From positions 245,275 through 309,274 of the forward strand of contig JACIVP010000001.1 in NCBI GenBank assembly GCA_014361455.1: a stretch of DNA of 64,000 nucleotides, in the 5' to 3' direction. Below, in pieces: positions 8,875-17,736 of the stretch. The position numbers and the translations under genes are program-made. Under the pieces are notes generated by a model. The model made no database searches. It was given only the letters and a program-made list of their open reading frames with translations, and was not told where the DNA came from. The first letter of the stretch is position 1; every line of letters starts with the position of its first letter. The DNA comes from Candidatus Methanosuratincola sp. (GTDB taxonomy: Archaea; Thermoproteota; Methanomethylicia; Methanomethylicales; Methanomethylicaceae).

Positions 8875-9465
8875 ATGTACAACGTATCAAAGGGCACTGC
8901 TTCATTTTCAGAGCTGATAAGCCGGATAAGAGAGCTCTCCGCGCTCCCCCCAGAGGATGCCGGAACGCGGTTCCCCAAGTCCCCAAGATTCGCGATGCAT
9001 GTTGCGCGCCTCTTCCAGGAAGACCGGCTGTTCGACATCCTGCCTAGGATCGAAGTCCAGCTCCGGATTGTAGCCAAGTTCTCGCCGCCGGTGAGGCCCG
9101 CACTTGACCCTTACACATCAACCCAGATCGGCATCTTCTCCAAGACCTTCGACGACTATGAGATAGGCCATTTCCTTGAATACCCTGAGTGCTGCATACG
9201 GTCCTTCTCAGAAAGGGTGAGGTACAGCATAGACGAGGATCACATGCGCGAGCTCAGGGCCTCTGGGATGAAAGCGTTTGTAGCAACGGCAGGCTTCATA
9301 CCGTGCAGCCTATTCTGCGGAGAGGCTCAAGATCGGGGGCTGCTCTCATTTATTGAGCCAGATCAGATCGTTGCTATTAGGGCACTAGAGAGGGCAATAG
9401 CGTCCGAACTGCCTCACTTCCATCCTGAGTACCGCGAACACTACTTTGAGGTCAGATCGGTCTGA
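8875..9465 (+). CDS. DUF483-like protein
   Basis: About 196 residues. The central part has a FLEYPECCIRSF motif (about residues 100-111) and later a FIPCSLFCGEA motif, so four cysteines in two pairs that could bind a metal or cluster. This pattern resembles DUF483, an archaeal family of unknown function found mainly in methanogens. ATG 8875 is preferred; GTG 8866 is an in-frame alternative. It is convergent with the HAD gene on the minus strand and overlaps its 3' end by about 25 bases. Family assignment is from memory of the cysteine motif. Confidence 0.55.
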   Translation: MYNVSKGTASFSELISRIRELSALPPEDAGTRFPKSPRFAMHVARLFQEDRLFDILPRIEVQLRIVAKFSPPVRPALDPYTSTQIGIFSKTFDDYEIGHFLEYPECCIRSFSERVRYSIDEDHMRELRASGMKAFVATAGFIPCSLFCGEAQDRGLLSFIEPDQIVAIRALERAIASELPHFHPEYREHYFEVRSV

Positions 9466-10226
9466 TCTATCGGTCTGATCTCAGAGACTATCCTTACAAC
9501 CTCGGCCATGGAGTCGACGAAGTAATCGACTTCTGAGCAGAGCGCTTCCTGGAATTCTCCCCTGCGCCTGACGAGCACTGAAAGGTCCGCCTCCCGCATC
9601 GCGATCAGATCGTTTATGTCGTTCCCTACCATTACTACAGCCCCATAGAAACCACGGAGCCTCCTTACAAGCTCCCTCTTCTCCTCCGGAGAGGCATCAA
9701 AAATCCCTGCGTGTCTCGGTATATTCAGAAGATCTGTACACTTGAAAGTCATCTCCTTGCAGTTCCCAGTGGCAAGGTAGACGTCGACGCCCTCTTCCTG
9801 CATCGCCTTCACAGATTCCTTGACGTCCGGGTAAAGTTTCCCGCCGAGCCCAACAACGTCTGTAATCTTTCCTTCTTGGTTAAAGACTACTGCCACACAT
9901 GCCCCGAGTTCAGAGGAGCAGTGGCTCAGGGCCTTCTTGTATGCCTCGCGTATCCCGTCCAAGACCTCAGGATCAAGGAGCTTGGACTTGTCAATTTTGG
10001 GGGGGCTCTTCAATGCACAGCAGCTCACTTTTAGCCCGACTCTATTGACATTACCTGCGATTATTTCTCGGATCCTGCCTTTCAGATTTACCAGGGCTCC
10101 TCCCTTCTCGACTATGTAATTCAATGTGCTTATATGATAAAACCACATCTTCCCTTCAATATTGTAGACTACTCTACATGGTTCTATTATGGTCCCAGAT
10201 TTATCAAGAACGACCGCCTTTCTCAA
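9441..10226 (-). CDS. HAD hydrolase, soluble P-type-ATPase-like
   Basis: About 261 residues of the haloacid dehalogenase superfamily. The nucleophile motif is DKSGT (residues 8-12), as in P-type ATPase catalytic domains; YLATGN forms motif II and MVGNDINDL motif IV. No membrane segments are present, so this is the stand-alone soluble type (COG4087-like) common in methanogens. The start is TTG at 10226, ten bases after the DUF2098 gene ends, and the two are probably co-transcribed. A paired cysteine (KVSCCALKS) lies in the region after residue 65. Substrate unknown; a phosphatase acting on a cofactor intermediate is possible. Confidence 0.75.
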   Translation of the reverse strand: MRKAVVLDKSGTIIEPCRVVYNIEGKMWFYHISTLNYIVEKGGALVNLKGRIREIIAGNVNRVGLKVSCCALKSPPKIDKSKLLDPEVLDGIREAYKKALSHCSSELGACVAVVFNQEGKITDVVGLGGKLYPDVKESVKAMQEEGVDVYLATGNCKEMTFKCTDLLNIPRHAGIFDASPEEKRELVRRLRGFYGAVVMVGNDINDLIAMREADLSVLVRRRGEFQEALCSEVDYFVDSMAEVVRIVSEIRPIDQTDLTSK

Positions 10227-10235
10227 TTACAGAAA

Positions 10236-10526
10236 TCACCCAGCTCCGCTGCAGCTGCCACTGGTGTCTACCGTCAAATCTCCTTCCTTAAGTGCTTCCT
10301 CCATGATCTCTACCTCTTCCTCTTTTGCCGAGGCTTTTCCTTCCTTCTTTTTCAGTGGCTCTACATCTGCTCTTGTTTCGGTCGGTTCTAGGACATTTTC
10401 GTCATAGAGGAGACCTGTCGCGTCTAACTCCGCCCAAGTCTTGCCATCCATCTCGATGATTTTAGTGATGTGGCCTTGGGTCCCCGTCTTCTCGTAAACT
10501 ACGGCGTCCCCTTCCTTGAACCTCAA
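10236..10526 (-). CDS. DUF2098 family small protein
   Basis: About 96 residues. The first 50 form an SH3-like beta fold with VVYEKTGTQGHITKI and TWAELDATGLLYDENVLEP segments, which I recognise as DUF2098, a small family restricted mostly to methanogens. The rest is an acidic, lysine-rich tail. TTG 10526 is preferred because GGGGGAG sits about seven bases upstream; GTG 10532 would place that RBS against the start. The gene is followed closely by the HAD hydrolase and is divergent from mmp2, so it lies within the block of methanogenesis-associated genes. Function unknown. Confidence 0.65.
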   Translation of the reverse strand: MRFKEGDAVVYEKTGTQGHITKIIEMDGKTWAELDATGLLYDENVLEPTETRADVEPLKKKEGKASAKEEEVEIMEEALKEGDLTVDTSGSCSGAG

Positions 10527-10594
10527 AAACACTCCCCCACAAAACTTTATTATATAATGATCTCTCCTCTTTCATATTAACCTGAGGGATCGTA

Positions 10595-11524
10595 TTGGAG
10601 AGCCTCTCGCACATTATCGAGATTGCGAAGAATTTCAAGGGCCTGAAGAGGAAGATCGAGATAGGTGAGATCACCGCGATTCTGGGTGAGCACGAGTACG
10701 ACGACGCTGGATTTATTGATATGGGCGGGATCAACATTGTCGTTTCCACAGACGGGATAACCGAAGACTTGGTCAAGTCGGATCCATGGTTCGCCGGATA
10801 CTACTCTGTGCTCGTAAACGTGAATGACGTAGTTGTTAAAGGGGCAAGGCCTATGGGCTACGTGAACGTCATGTCTGGAAGCAGGGAGAGCAGGCTGAAG
10901 ATGGCCCAGGGCATAAAGGCAGGGCTGGACAAGTACGGCCTCAAGCTCCTAAAGGGGCACACCCATCCGGACTCTTCTTACGAGGCTATCGATGCAGCCG
11001 TTGTAGGGATTGCCAAGAGGGTAGCCAAAGGCAACACTGCCCGTCCTGGTGATGATGTTGTGATGGCGGTCGACCTTGATGGGTCCTTCGGCGTCAAAGG
11101 GTGGGTGAAGTGCTTCGACAGCACCTTGAAAAAGGGCAGCTCTGAGCTCGGTAAAATGCTCGACTCGATAATCTCCGCCGTAGAGCTGGGCCTGGTCAAG
11201 GCCTCAAGGGACATAAGCGCCCCTGGCATTCTTGGGAGCTTGGCAATGCTCTGCGAAGCCAGCTCAGTCGGGGCCGAGGTCGACGCCGGAAAGATACCCA
11301 GGCCTGATGGGAACGCGATTTCGGAGTGGTTCATATCATATCCTGCAATGGGGTTCATATTTGCGTCTGACGATGAATCCTTGGTGCCGAGGCTACGCGA
11401 GGCAGGCTTCTCCGCATGCGTCGTGGGGAAGTTCAATGATACAAAAAAGATAAGCGTGGGACTGGGCGGCGATCGCAGGATCTTCATGGATCTCTCAAGG
11501 GAGTCTGTTTTTGGAGTTCATTAA
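10595..11524 (+). CDS. mmp2: Methanogenesis marker protein 2 (AIR synthase-related)
   Basis: About 309 residues, similar in fold to AIR synthase/ThiL/SelD-type ATP-binding proteins. Visible features are the N-terminal DDAGFIDMGGINIVVSTDGI region, the DVVVKGARPMGYVNVM segment that forms the ATP/metal site, and a long C-terminal half. The size and motifs fit methanogenesis marker 2. The start is TTG with GAGGG a few bases upstream. Its reaction is not known; it is inferred to act in a phosphoryl-transfer step of cofactor or MCR maturation. Its 3' end overlaps the convergent atwA gene by 30 bases. Confidence 0.75.
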   Translation: MESLSHIIEIAKNFKGLKRKIEIGEITAILGEHEYDDAGFIDMGGINIVVSTDGITEDLVKSDPWFAGYYSVLVNVNDVVVKGARPMGYVNVMSGSRESRLKMAQGIKAGLDKYGLKLLKGHTHPDSSYEAIDAAVVGIAKRVAKGNTARPGDDVVMAVDLDGSFGVKGWVKCFDSTLKKGSSELGKMLDSIISAVELGLVKASRDISAPGILGSLAMLCEASSVGAEVDAGKIPRPDGNAISEWFISYPAMGFIFASDDESLVPRLREAGFSACVVGKFNDTKKISVGLGGDRRIFMDLSRESVFGVH

Positions 11525-13120
11525 CTCGTCCTTCTCCTCTTGTGTCAGCTCTTTAGCCAGCTCTGAAGGCTTTCCACTGCTGACCACTTTGCCATTTCTC
11601 ATCAGTATCGCCTCCTCGCATGTGTTATCAACGAACTCCATGTCATGCGATATAATTATGAATGTCTGACCGAGTTCAGTCCTGGCATTCTTTATCGACT
11701 TTGCGACGTCCTGTTGGGTTATAATGTCCATCGTACCCGAGGGCTCGTCTAGGAGCACTATGATCGGCTCCTTTATCAGCACCTGCGCGAGAGCCACCCT
11801 GTGCCTCTCACCCTCGCTAAGCTCTTCAGGGTACTTCGAGAGCGTCCTCTCAATATTGGATTCGTCAAACCCTGCAGCCATAAGCACGCTCTGTGCCTTG
11901 AACTTGGCAAACTCGTCCGGAAGCTCAAGTCCTATAGCATCGGTCAGGTTCTCCTGCACTGTCCTATGAGGGTAAAGTGCATACTCTTGGTGCAGGAGCC
12001 CTATGAATGGAGTTGCCCTGCCCCTGCCCATCGGACCAGGCTCAAGCATATTGACCCACTCATCCCCGATCTTGAGCTCGATTATGCCAGACGTGGGCTG
12101 GGTCACTCCCACTATCGCCCTCGAGAGCGTCGTCTTGCCGGCGCCGCTGAGCCCTATTATTCCGAAGATCTGCCTCTCCTTGACCTCGAAGCTCACCCCG
12201 TCCAGTGCCTTGACCACTCCCTTGTCAATTGAGAAGTAGTACTTCTTCAGATCCTTGACCCTCAGGATGACACCCCCAAGCTGTGGCGGCTTCGGGATCT
12301 CCTCTGGGGCAAGCCTTGAGAGGAACTTGGCTGTGACCTCTTTCGGATCGCCCATCGCGCTGATCTTGCCTCCTTCGAGCAGTATCGCCCTATTGCAGAG
12401 TTCTTCTATTGCTCCGGGGAGGTGCGAAGTCACTAGAAGTGTGCTTTTGCCCGGTCCGGTTTCCCTCTTGATTATCTTTTGGACCATGCCGGCATTGAGC
12501 GGATCCAGTGTCCCTGTTGGCTCGTCTGCAAGTAGCAGTATCGGCTTTATTGCTAGCTGCCTACCAAGAACTACTCTCTGCTTCTCGCCGCCGCTCAGAT
12601 CCCTCGCCGCATGGAGGAGCCTGTTTGCCAGCCCAATGTCCTTGGCTATCTCGAGCGCCTTCTTACTGGCATCCTCGGAGGATACCTTGTTGAGGGCTTC
12701 GACAAGGTTCTCATAGACAGTAAGGCTGCCATAAAGCGCGAAGGTCCTCTGGAACATTATGGCTATACGCCGCTTCAGCCATCTGGTCTTTGGGTCTTCG
12801 CCGTATATGTCGACCTCTGCCATCTCCATCTCTTTCTCGCAGTGCGGACAGCAGGTAGGGCATTTCTTGTTTGCCCAGCTGGGACCCTCAATAGTCTGGC
12901 AGTGCTCGCATATCGCCACATTGTAGACTATCCGACCGGAATCAGGTCTGTACTCCTTTATGCCCTTCAGCATTGACAGCAGCACAGTCTTTCCGGATCC
13001 GCTCTTCCCAATGATGCCTACCCGCTCCCCTTCTTCTATTGTGAGCGAGATGTCTTCCAGGACTTTGTTACCGTTGAAAGATTTCGACACACCACTAATC
13101 TCGATGAAAGGAACGTCCAT
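11495..13120 (-). CDS. atwA: MCR activation component A2 (AtwA)
   Basis: About 541 residues with two ABC-type nucleotide-binding domains. The first has Walker A at 38-45 (GKSGSGKT) and contains a cysteine cluster, C71, C74, C87, C90, C91 and C94, as in AtwA; signature LSGGEKQR and Walker B LLLADEP follow. The second has GLSGAGKTT, LSEGERHR and IVLLDEP. Component A2 supplies the ATP-dependent step that reduces F430 to Ni(I) in MCR together with the McrC/Mmp3/Mmp7/Mmp17 complex. No transmembrane segments are present, as expected. It stands alone on the minus strand, upstream of tfuA/ycaO by position but not overlapping them. A second, divergent A2 paralogue lies at 28.8-30.4 kb. Confidence 0.9.
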   Translation of the reverse strand: MDVPFIEISGVSKSFNGNKVLEDISLTIEEGERVGIIGKSGSGKTVLLSMLKGIKEYRPDSGRIVYNVAICEHCQTIEGPSWANKKCPTCCPHCEKEMEMAEVDIYGEDPKTRWLKRRIAIMFQRTFALYGSLTVYENLVEALNKVSSEDASKKALEIAKDIGLANRLLHAARDLSGGEKQRVVLGRQLAIKPILLLADEPTGTLDPLNAGMVQKIIKRETGPGKSTLLVTSHLPGAIEELCNRAILLEGGKISAMGDPKEVTAKFLSRLAPEEIPKPPQLGGVILRVKDLKKYYFSIDKGVVKALDGVSFEVKERQIFGIIGLSGAGKTTLSRAIVGVTQPTSGIIELKIGDEWVNMLEPGPMGRGRATPFIGLLHQEYALYPHRTVQENLTDAIGLELPDEFAKFKAQSVLMAAGFDESNIERTLSKYPEELSEGERHRVALAQVLIKEPIIVLLDEPSGTMDIITQQDVAKSIKNARTELGQTFIIISHDMEFVDNTCEEAILMRNGKVVSSGKPSELAKELTQEEKDELMNSKNRLP

Positions 13121-13249
13121 TGTGCCCTACACCCTAAAGACAACTTATTTTGAAAGCCGATGTATTTAACTTTGTAGCTATTACGCAGTAACGACTCACG
13201 AAGCATTTTCTCACTTTTTGCTGATCGAGTTATTCGTTACTTGCCTTAT

Positions 13250-13912
13250 TTATTGTACATTAGAATGGTTCTGGATTTCCTTGATCCTCTCTAGAACTTT
13301 GGTTGCGTCTTCTCTCTTCAGGTCTACCCGCATCCGTTTGATGAGGTCTAGTATCTCCCCTGCCCTCGTGCCACTGATCCCTCCGTGGACAGCCCTCTGG
13401 AGTATCCTGGGGTAATTCCTCAGTTGGAATGGGACATCCTTCGCTGCAGTGAGGACTGCGTCATGTTCCTGCTGGGTTATGCCGCCAGAAGCCAGTGCCT
13501 GCTCCAGCGTGGCTCTGATGTTCACGAGGGGTTCTGAGAGCGGTCTGAAGTCCCCCGGATGGAATGCCAGTGCAACTTCATCGTCAGACCTTATCTTGCC
13601 TGCTTTGTACCATTCGTAAACCGTGCCGATGCCGATCATCCCGTAGACATCCAGCTCAGATGCCCTGAGTGCGCCCATGCTCGAACCGCCAAAGACCTTT
13701 ATCCTCTTGCCTATCGCATGGAGGATCTCGCGGTGAGAGACCGCTGCCTGCTGGTAGAACACACCATCGATCAGGGCTATCACCTCCGCCTCCCCAGCTG
13801 CAGCCCTCATGATATCTCCCCTAGCTGCTGGCGGGCGGTATTCTGCGTCGCTGAGGATCCTCTGTGCCTCCTCATGCGGCAGGCTCGGTCCGAGAAAAAT
13901 GACGACCTTCAT
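13250..13912 (-). CDS. tfuA: TfuA-like protein, partner of YcaO
   Basis: About 220 residues of the TfuA family: VVIFLGPSLPHEEA at the N-terminus, then PPAARGDI and VFGGSSMGALRASELD in the middle. TfuA works with YcaO to form the McrA thioglycine and is thought to help deliver sulfide. ATG 13912 is preferred because CGGTG lies just upstream; GTG 13921 is an alternative. It follows ycaO by about 18 bases on the same strand, and the pair is therefore one operon with mmp15. Confidence 0.88.
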   Translation of the reverse strand: MKVVIFLGPSLPHEEAQRILSDAEYRPPAARGDIMRAAAGEAEVIALIDGVFYQQAAVSHREILHAIGKRIKVFGGSSMGALRASELDVYGMIGIGTVYEWYKAGKIRSDDEVALAFHPGDFRPLSEPLVNIRATLEQALASGGITQQEHDAVLTAAKDVPFQLRNYPRILQRAVHGGISGTRAGEILDLIKRMRVDLKREDATKVLERIKEIQNHSNVQ

Positions 13913-13930
13913 CTCATGCACCGCAGGTTG

Positions 13931-15163
13931 CTAGTACTGGGGAGACTCGCCGCTGGGGTTCATTGCCCCTAGATGCGCAGAGAGCCTCCTCCCGGCCCTC
14001 TCCTTGTCTAGTGCATAGACCTCGAGCCCTGGGACTATCACCCGGACCGCCGGTATGCCTGTCTCCACCCGCGTGAGGTCGATGACTATCGCCTCCTGCA
14101 GCCCTGCGCGGTCCAGCCTATTGAGGGTGTATCTGATGTCCTCAAGGAAGTCCTTCCCCGAAAAGGATCTCAGCTCGCCTAGGTTGACCCTTTCTGGGCT
14201 GGATGAAAACCATCGCCTGTTTATCTTCTTCATCCTCTCGTATCCTATCCTCCTGGCAAACTCGGCCTTCACGGTGTCCTCCCTGGTTCCGTGGATGGTG
14301 GTCAGCCTGCTTTGGACTGCTTCGGTCAGCGCCCTCACGGCAGCGATCTCTGCCACCAGGTGGGTCCCCACCCCGAGCGAGAGCAGTGCGGGATCCCTCG
14401 TCAGCTCGTCGTCGATGGCAACCGCCACCGTTGGTATCCCCACGTCCGAGGTGATGTCCTTTGCATAGACTTCGATCCCTGCATTATCGAGCTTTTCCAA
14501 AATCATCCTCACCATCGGGCTCTCGCATTCCGTGAGCTCGAGATCCCTACCTCTTACCCTCCCAGCCTCGAAGAGGGACCAGGCGTCCCTCTCGATCACC
14601 TCCATCAGCCCGTGTACTATTGCTTCCTCCAGCGCATTGCCGACCGCGAGACCGTTGGTGTTGGTGCGGAAAAGCTGGTTATGCCTGCTGTAGGGGTGGA
14701 ACACAGCCTCCGCTGGTACGAGCACGCCCGATCTACGCGTGAGCGAATACCCTTCAGCCCATTCTATCTCCTCGGAAGTCAGATACCTACGCGGCAAGAT
14801 CAGCCTGTTTGGGTCCAACACATCCCTATGCCCGCTGAGATCCCTGTACGCTCCCCTCACAAGTCCCAAGCCCCGCGGCTCCGCCGAAAACCTCTCTATT
14901 CCCTCCATTATTGCCGATACCTCTGCTTCCTCTGGGGAATAGCCCTTTCCAGTGTACACCGTGACTGCCCCCTGCGATGCCATCGGTCTTATGGAGGTGA
15001 ATATTGGTATCCCGATACGGTCCAGCCCTGTTATCTCCGCAACCCTGGTGATCCCTGCCTTCTCCTTGATCCTGTTGATCAGTTCCAGCGTCTTAGCCGG
15101 CGGGATCTCCCTGTGCGTGCCCGCTGTATATCCCTTAGGGACTGGCCTCAGGTTCATGTGCAT
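13931..15163 (-). CDS. ycaO: YcaO family thioglycine-forming protein (methanogenesis marker 1)
   Basis: About 410 residues, the usual size of methanogenesis marker protein 1. YcaO proteins use ATP to activate a backbone amide; the methanogen form replaces the carbonyl of the McrA glycine (Gly451 here) with a thioamide. The GIERFSAEP segment (about residues 90-98) and the EEAIVHGLMEVIERDAWS segment (about 170-190) carry glutamates typical of the ATP/Mg site. It lies between mmp15 (15 bases upstream) and tfuA (downstream) on the minus strand. The substrate McrA is encoded about 5 kb away. ATG 15163; ATG 15157 is possible. Confidence 0.9.
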   Translation of the reverse strand: MHMNLRPVPKGYTAGTHREIPPAKTLELINRIKEKAGITRVAEITGLDRIGIPIFTSIRPMASQGAVTVYTGKGYSPEEAEVSAIMEGIERFSAEPRGLGLVRGAYRDLSGHRDVLDPNRLILPRRYLTSEEIEWAEGYSLTRRSGVLVPAEAVFHPYSRHNQLFRTNTNGLAVGNALEEAIVHGLMEVIERDAWSLFEAGRVRGRDLELTECESPMVRMILEKLDNAGIEVYAKDITSDVGIPTVAVAIDDELTRDPALLSLGVGTHLVAEIAAVRALTEAVQSRLTTIHGTREDTVKAEFARRIGYERMKKINRRWFSSSPERVNLGELRSFSGKDFLEDIRYTLNRLDRAGLQEAIVIDLTRVETGIPAVRVIVPGLEVYALDKERAGRRLSAHLGAMNPSGESPQY

Positions 15164-15178
15164 CGCATCCTCGATCGC

Positions 15179-16420
15179 TTATTTCCCAGCCTCCTCCAAT
15201 TCCTTCATCCCAGATACCATTACCGCTGCACCGACACACCCGATCAGGTTAGGCTTTTTTGGAACTATCATCTCCACGCTCAGTATCTCGGAGAGTGCTT
15301 TCACCAGCCCCTTGACAAGTGCGGTTGAACCAACTTGGATTATCGGGTACCTTATGTCTATCTCCTGAAGCTGCTGCTCGAAGACCTGCTCGGCTACGCT
15401 GTGACATGCGGCAGCGGCAGCGTCCTCCGGCTTGGCACCCCCGGCAAGAGCTGCAACGAGGTCCTGCAGCCCGAAAACGATGCAGTAGGCATTCATCGGC
15501 GCATCCTTCCAGTTCCCTTTCATCGCAAGATCGCCGAACTGCTCTATCGGTACGCCGAGCCTTTTTGCCGTCGTCTCGAGGAACCTCCCGGAGGCGCCTG
15601 CGCAGACCCCCCCGACCGTGAAGCTGTCAGGGATGCTGTCATAAAGCGTCACCGCCTTGTTGTCCATCCCTCCGATGTCTATCACGGTCGCGTCCCCCCT
15701 CTGCTTGTCAGTCATGAAGAGTGCTCCCTTCGAGCAGGTTGAGACCTCTTCCATTGCCAGCTGTGCCTTGTACTTCTCTTTCAGTATCGTCCTGCCGTAG
15801 CCTGTGACGCCTATCCCCTCGAGCCGCGACTCCTCAATGCCTGCTTCCTTGAGCGCCTGGTTGAGTGCAGTCATGCCCGACTCAAGGACGCCGGTGGTTG
15901 GGAGCCACCCTTGGCCTATGATCTCGTTATCCTTCATCACAACGGCCTTTGTCGTGGTCGAGCCCGAGTCGATCCCAGCAGTTATTCCCTCCTGCTTCGT
16001 CCTGGCAAAGAGCGGCTTCTTGTCTATTATGTTCACCAGTGCCTCCATACGCAGCAGGAGGGCGCCTGCCTTGGTCCTCTCTGTGAACGAGTAGGTCACG
16101 ACTGGGATCTTCGTCTGGCTCTGGATGTACCTCCTGACGATACTCCTCACAAGCGCACCCTCGGCGCACCTGAAGCAGGTCGCAATGAACACTCCGTCCG
16201 CGTCTACTATTCCTTCTACTATCGCCTTTGCCCTCGCCATCATCACTCTCAGGCCCGGACTAGCCACATGGAAACCGAGCTCGTCCTCGATAGTCCTGAT
16301 CTCCGAGACATCGACCTCTGGCACGAATATCTGTCCGCCAACAATCTTCGCTGCCTTCTCGATCTCAGCCTGAATCCCGCTATACTCTGATCCGCATGAT
16401 ATCTGCGCTATCCTGACCAT
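15179..16420 (-). CDS. mmp15: Methanogenesis marker protein 15 (BadF/HgdC-type ATPase)
   Basis: About 413 residues. The first 130 are a marker-15-specific domain with a cysteine-containing ATCFRCAEG segment. From about residue 146 an ASKHA ATPase domain follows: [13 protein letters not shown] (phosphate 1), [12 protein letters not shown] (phosphate 2) and [12 protein letters not shown], as in the activators of 2-hydroxyacyl-CoA dehydratases. Those activators use a [4Fe-4S] cluster to deliver ATP-driven electrons; the cysteines in GVCAG and in ACHS may serve that role here. Encoded just upstream of ycaO and tfuA on the same strand. A redox-activation role is inferred. Confidence 0.82.
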   Translation of the reverse strand: MVRIAQISCGSEYSGIQAEIEKAAKIVGGQIFVPEVDVSEIRTIEDELGFHVASPGLRVMMARAKAIVEGIVDADGVFIATCFRCAEGALVRSIVRRYIQSQTKIPVVTYSFTERTKAGALLLRMEALVNIIDKKPLFARTKQEGITAGIDSGSTTTKAVVMKDNEIIGQGWLPTTGVLESGMTALNQALKEAGIEESRLEGIGVTGYGRTILKEKYKAQLAMEEVSTCSKGALFMTDKQRGDATVIDIGGMDNKAVTLYDSIPDSFTVGGVCAGASGRFLETTAKRLGVPIEQFGDLAMKGNWKDAPMNAYCIVFGLQDLVAALAGGAKPEDAAAAACHSVAEQVFEQQLQEIDIRYPIIQVGSTALVKGLVKALSEILSVEMIVPKKPNLIGCVGAAVMVSGMKELEEAGK

Positions 16421-16531
16421 CTTCCTTCACCAATCCCTAAGGAACGCCATTCGATATACCGTGTTCTTTGCATAAAATAATTCTTTCTGCCCGGATAAAA
16501 ACTGGTTACTGTTTTGCTTTCTTTCTTTATT

Positions 16532-17683
16532 TTACTTTATCCTTATCTCGACAACATCCCCGTCCGCAAGCTCGTGGTCTGCCCCCACCTTCTCGGCGTC
16601 ATATTTGGCTGAAGGGCCCCAGATCCTGGCTATCTTGAAGTTCTTGTAGAGGTGTGAGTGGACCACCTTCGCAACGTCGATGACCTTCGCGCCCCGCCTC
16701 ATTATGATTGGTTTCGCTGCAGGCCCCCCTCCCACCTCCTTGGTATAGACCCTGATTATCCCAAGCATCCTGAATATCTCCCTGCCAAGGTTGACCAGCC
16801 CCAATCCTGTCTTTGCAGAGACCCCGTATGCCTCCTTCCCGGTCAGCTTCGAAAATTCTTTTGGCGCCTCAGGATATGCGTCGATCTTGTTTATCAGGAT
16901 AAGCGACGGCTTGTAGGTCTTGGTCTGCTCCAGCGCACCAAGGATGTCCTCCTTCCCTGCGTCCCCCCGTATCCTAACGATCGCATTCCTGACCCCCGCC
17001 TCCTTCAGGATACTATCGACCTCCTCCATCCTGCATGTGATCCTGCCGGTGCATGCGATCTGTATGCCTCCACCAGTGGTCCTTTCGATCTCTATCTTCC
17101 TCGAACTCATGTCGGTCGTTATTCCTGCCATGCCAAGCTCTTTAATTATCGTCCCGTACTGACCAACAGGGTCGTATCCGTCCAACACAATCATTAACCC
17201 ATCTGCATTCCTTATCACGCTCATTAGCTGAGATCCCCACGAGAGCCCGTAGCTTGCCCCTTCGAATATTGCTGGCGTGTCAACAAGCTGGAACTGGAGG
17301 TCCTCAAATTCAAGCATACCCGGGATCGGCTCCTTGGTGGTGAACGGATGGGCCCCCACCTCAACCTTTGCGTTTGTCGTGGAGTCGAGTATGCTGCTCT
17401 TCCCAGATCCGGTCAGCCCGACCAGTGCCACCTGAGCAGCTCCTTCCTTTTTTACAGAGAAACCGCCGCCCCCGCCGCCCGACTTTCTCTTCTTCTGCTC
17501 TTCGAGCTCCTCCTTGAGCTCGGCGAGGCGCCTCCTGAGGTACCTCCTCATCTTTTCGTTGCCTTTGTGCTCAGGGATCGATGATATGAATTCTTGGAGA
17601 TACTTTATCTTCTCGGGTAGCGTTTTTGCCTCGATGTATCTCCTCTCTGCGGCCCTTGCCTGGGGAGGTAGGTTTGCGGGCAA
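16532..17683 (-). CDS. OBG/DRG-family GTPase with TGS domain
   Basis: About 383 residues. An N-terminal helical region with a lysine-rich stretch and a glycine run is followed by a GTPase domain (Walker A 89-96, GLTGSGKS; G3 DTPA; G4 NKID) and a C-terminal TGS domain (about 310-383). This is the archaeal DRG-like arrangement, associated with ribosomes or translation. No partner gene for it is adjacent. Most likely a housekeeping translation GTPase. Confidence 0.88.
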   Translation of the reverse strand: MPANLPPQARAAERRYIEAKTLPEKIKYLQEFISSIPEHKGNEKMRRYLRRRLAELKEELEEQKKRKSGGGGGGFSVKKEGAAQVALVGLTGSGKSSILDSTTNAKVEVGAHPFTTKEPIPGMLEFEDLQFQLVDTPAIFEGASYGLSWGSQLMSVIRNADGLMIVLDGYDPVGQYGTIIKELGMAGITTDMSSRKIEIERTTGGGIQIACTGRITCRMEEVDSILKEAGVRNAIVRIRGDAGKEDILGALEQTKTYKPSLILINKIDAYPEAPKEFSKLTGKEAYGVSAKTGLGLVNLGREIFRMLGIIRVYTKEVGGGPAAKPIIMRRGAKVIDVAKVVHSHLYKNFKIARIWGPSAKYDAEKVGADHELADGDVVEIRIK

Positions 17684-17736
17684 GCACTACACCGTTTCCC
17701 AAGATTCTACCTCTCTGGGAATAATAAATGTATACC

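Noticed and set aside
14291..15328. Open frame of about 345 codons on the plus strand
   Set aside because: Antisense to ycaO, whose motifs are clear; composition is typical of a shadow frame.
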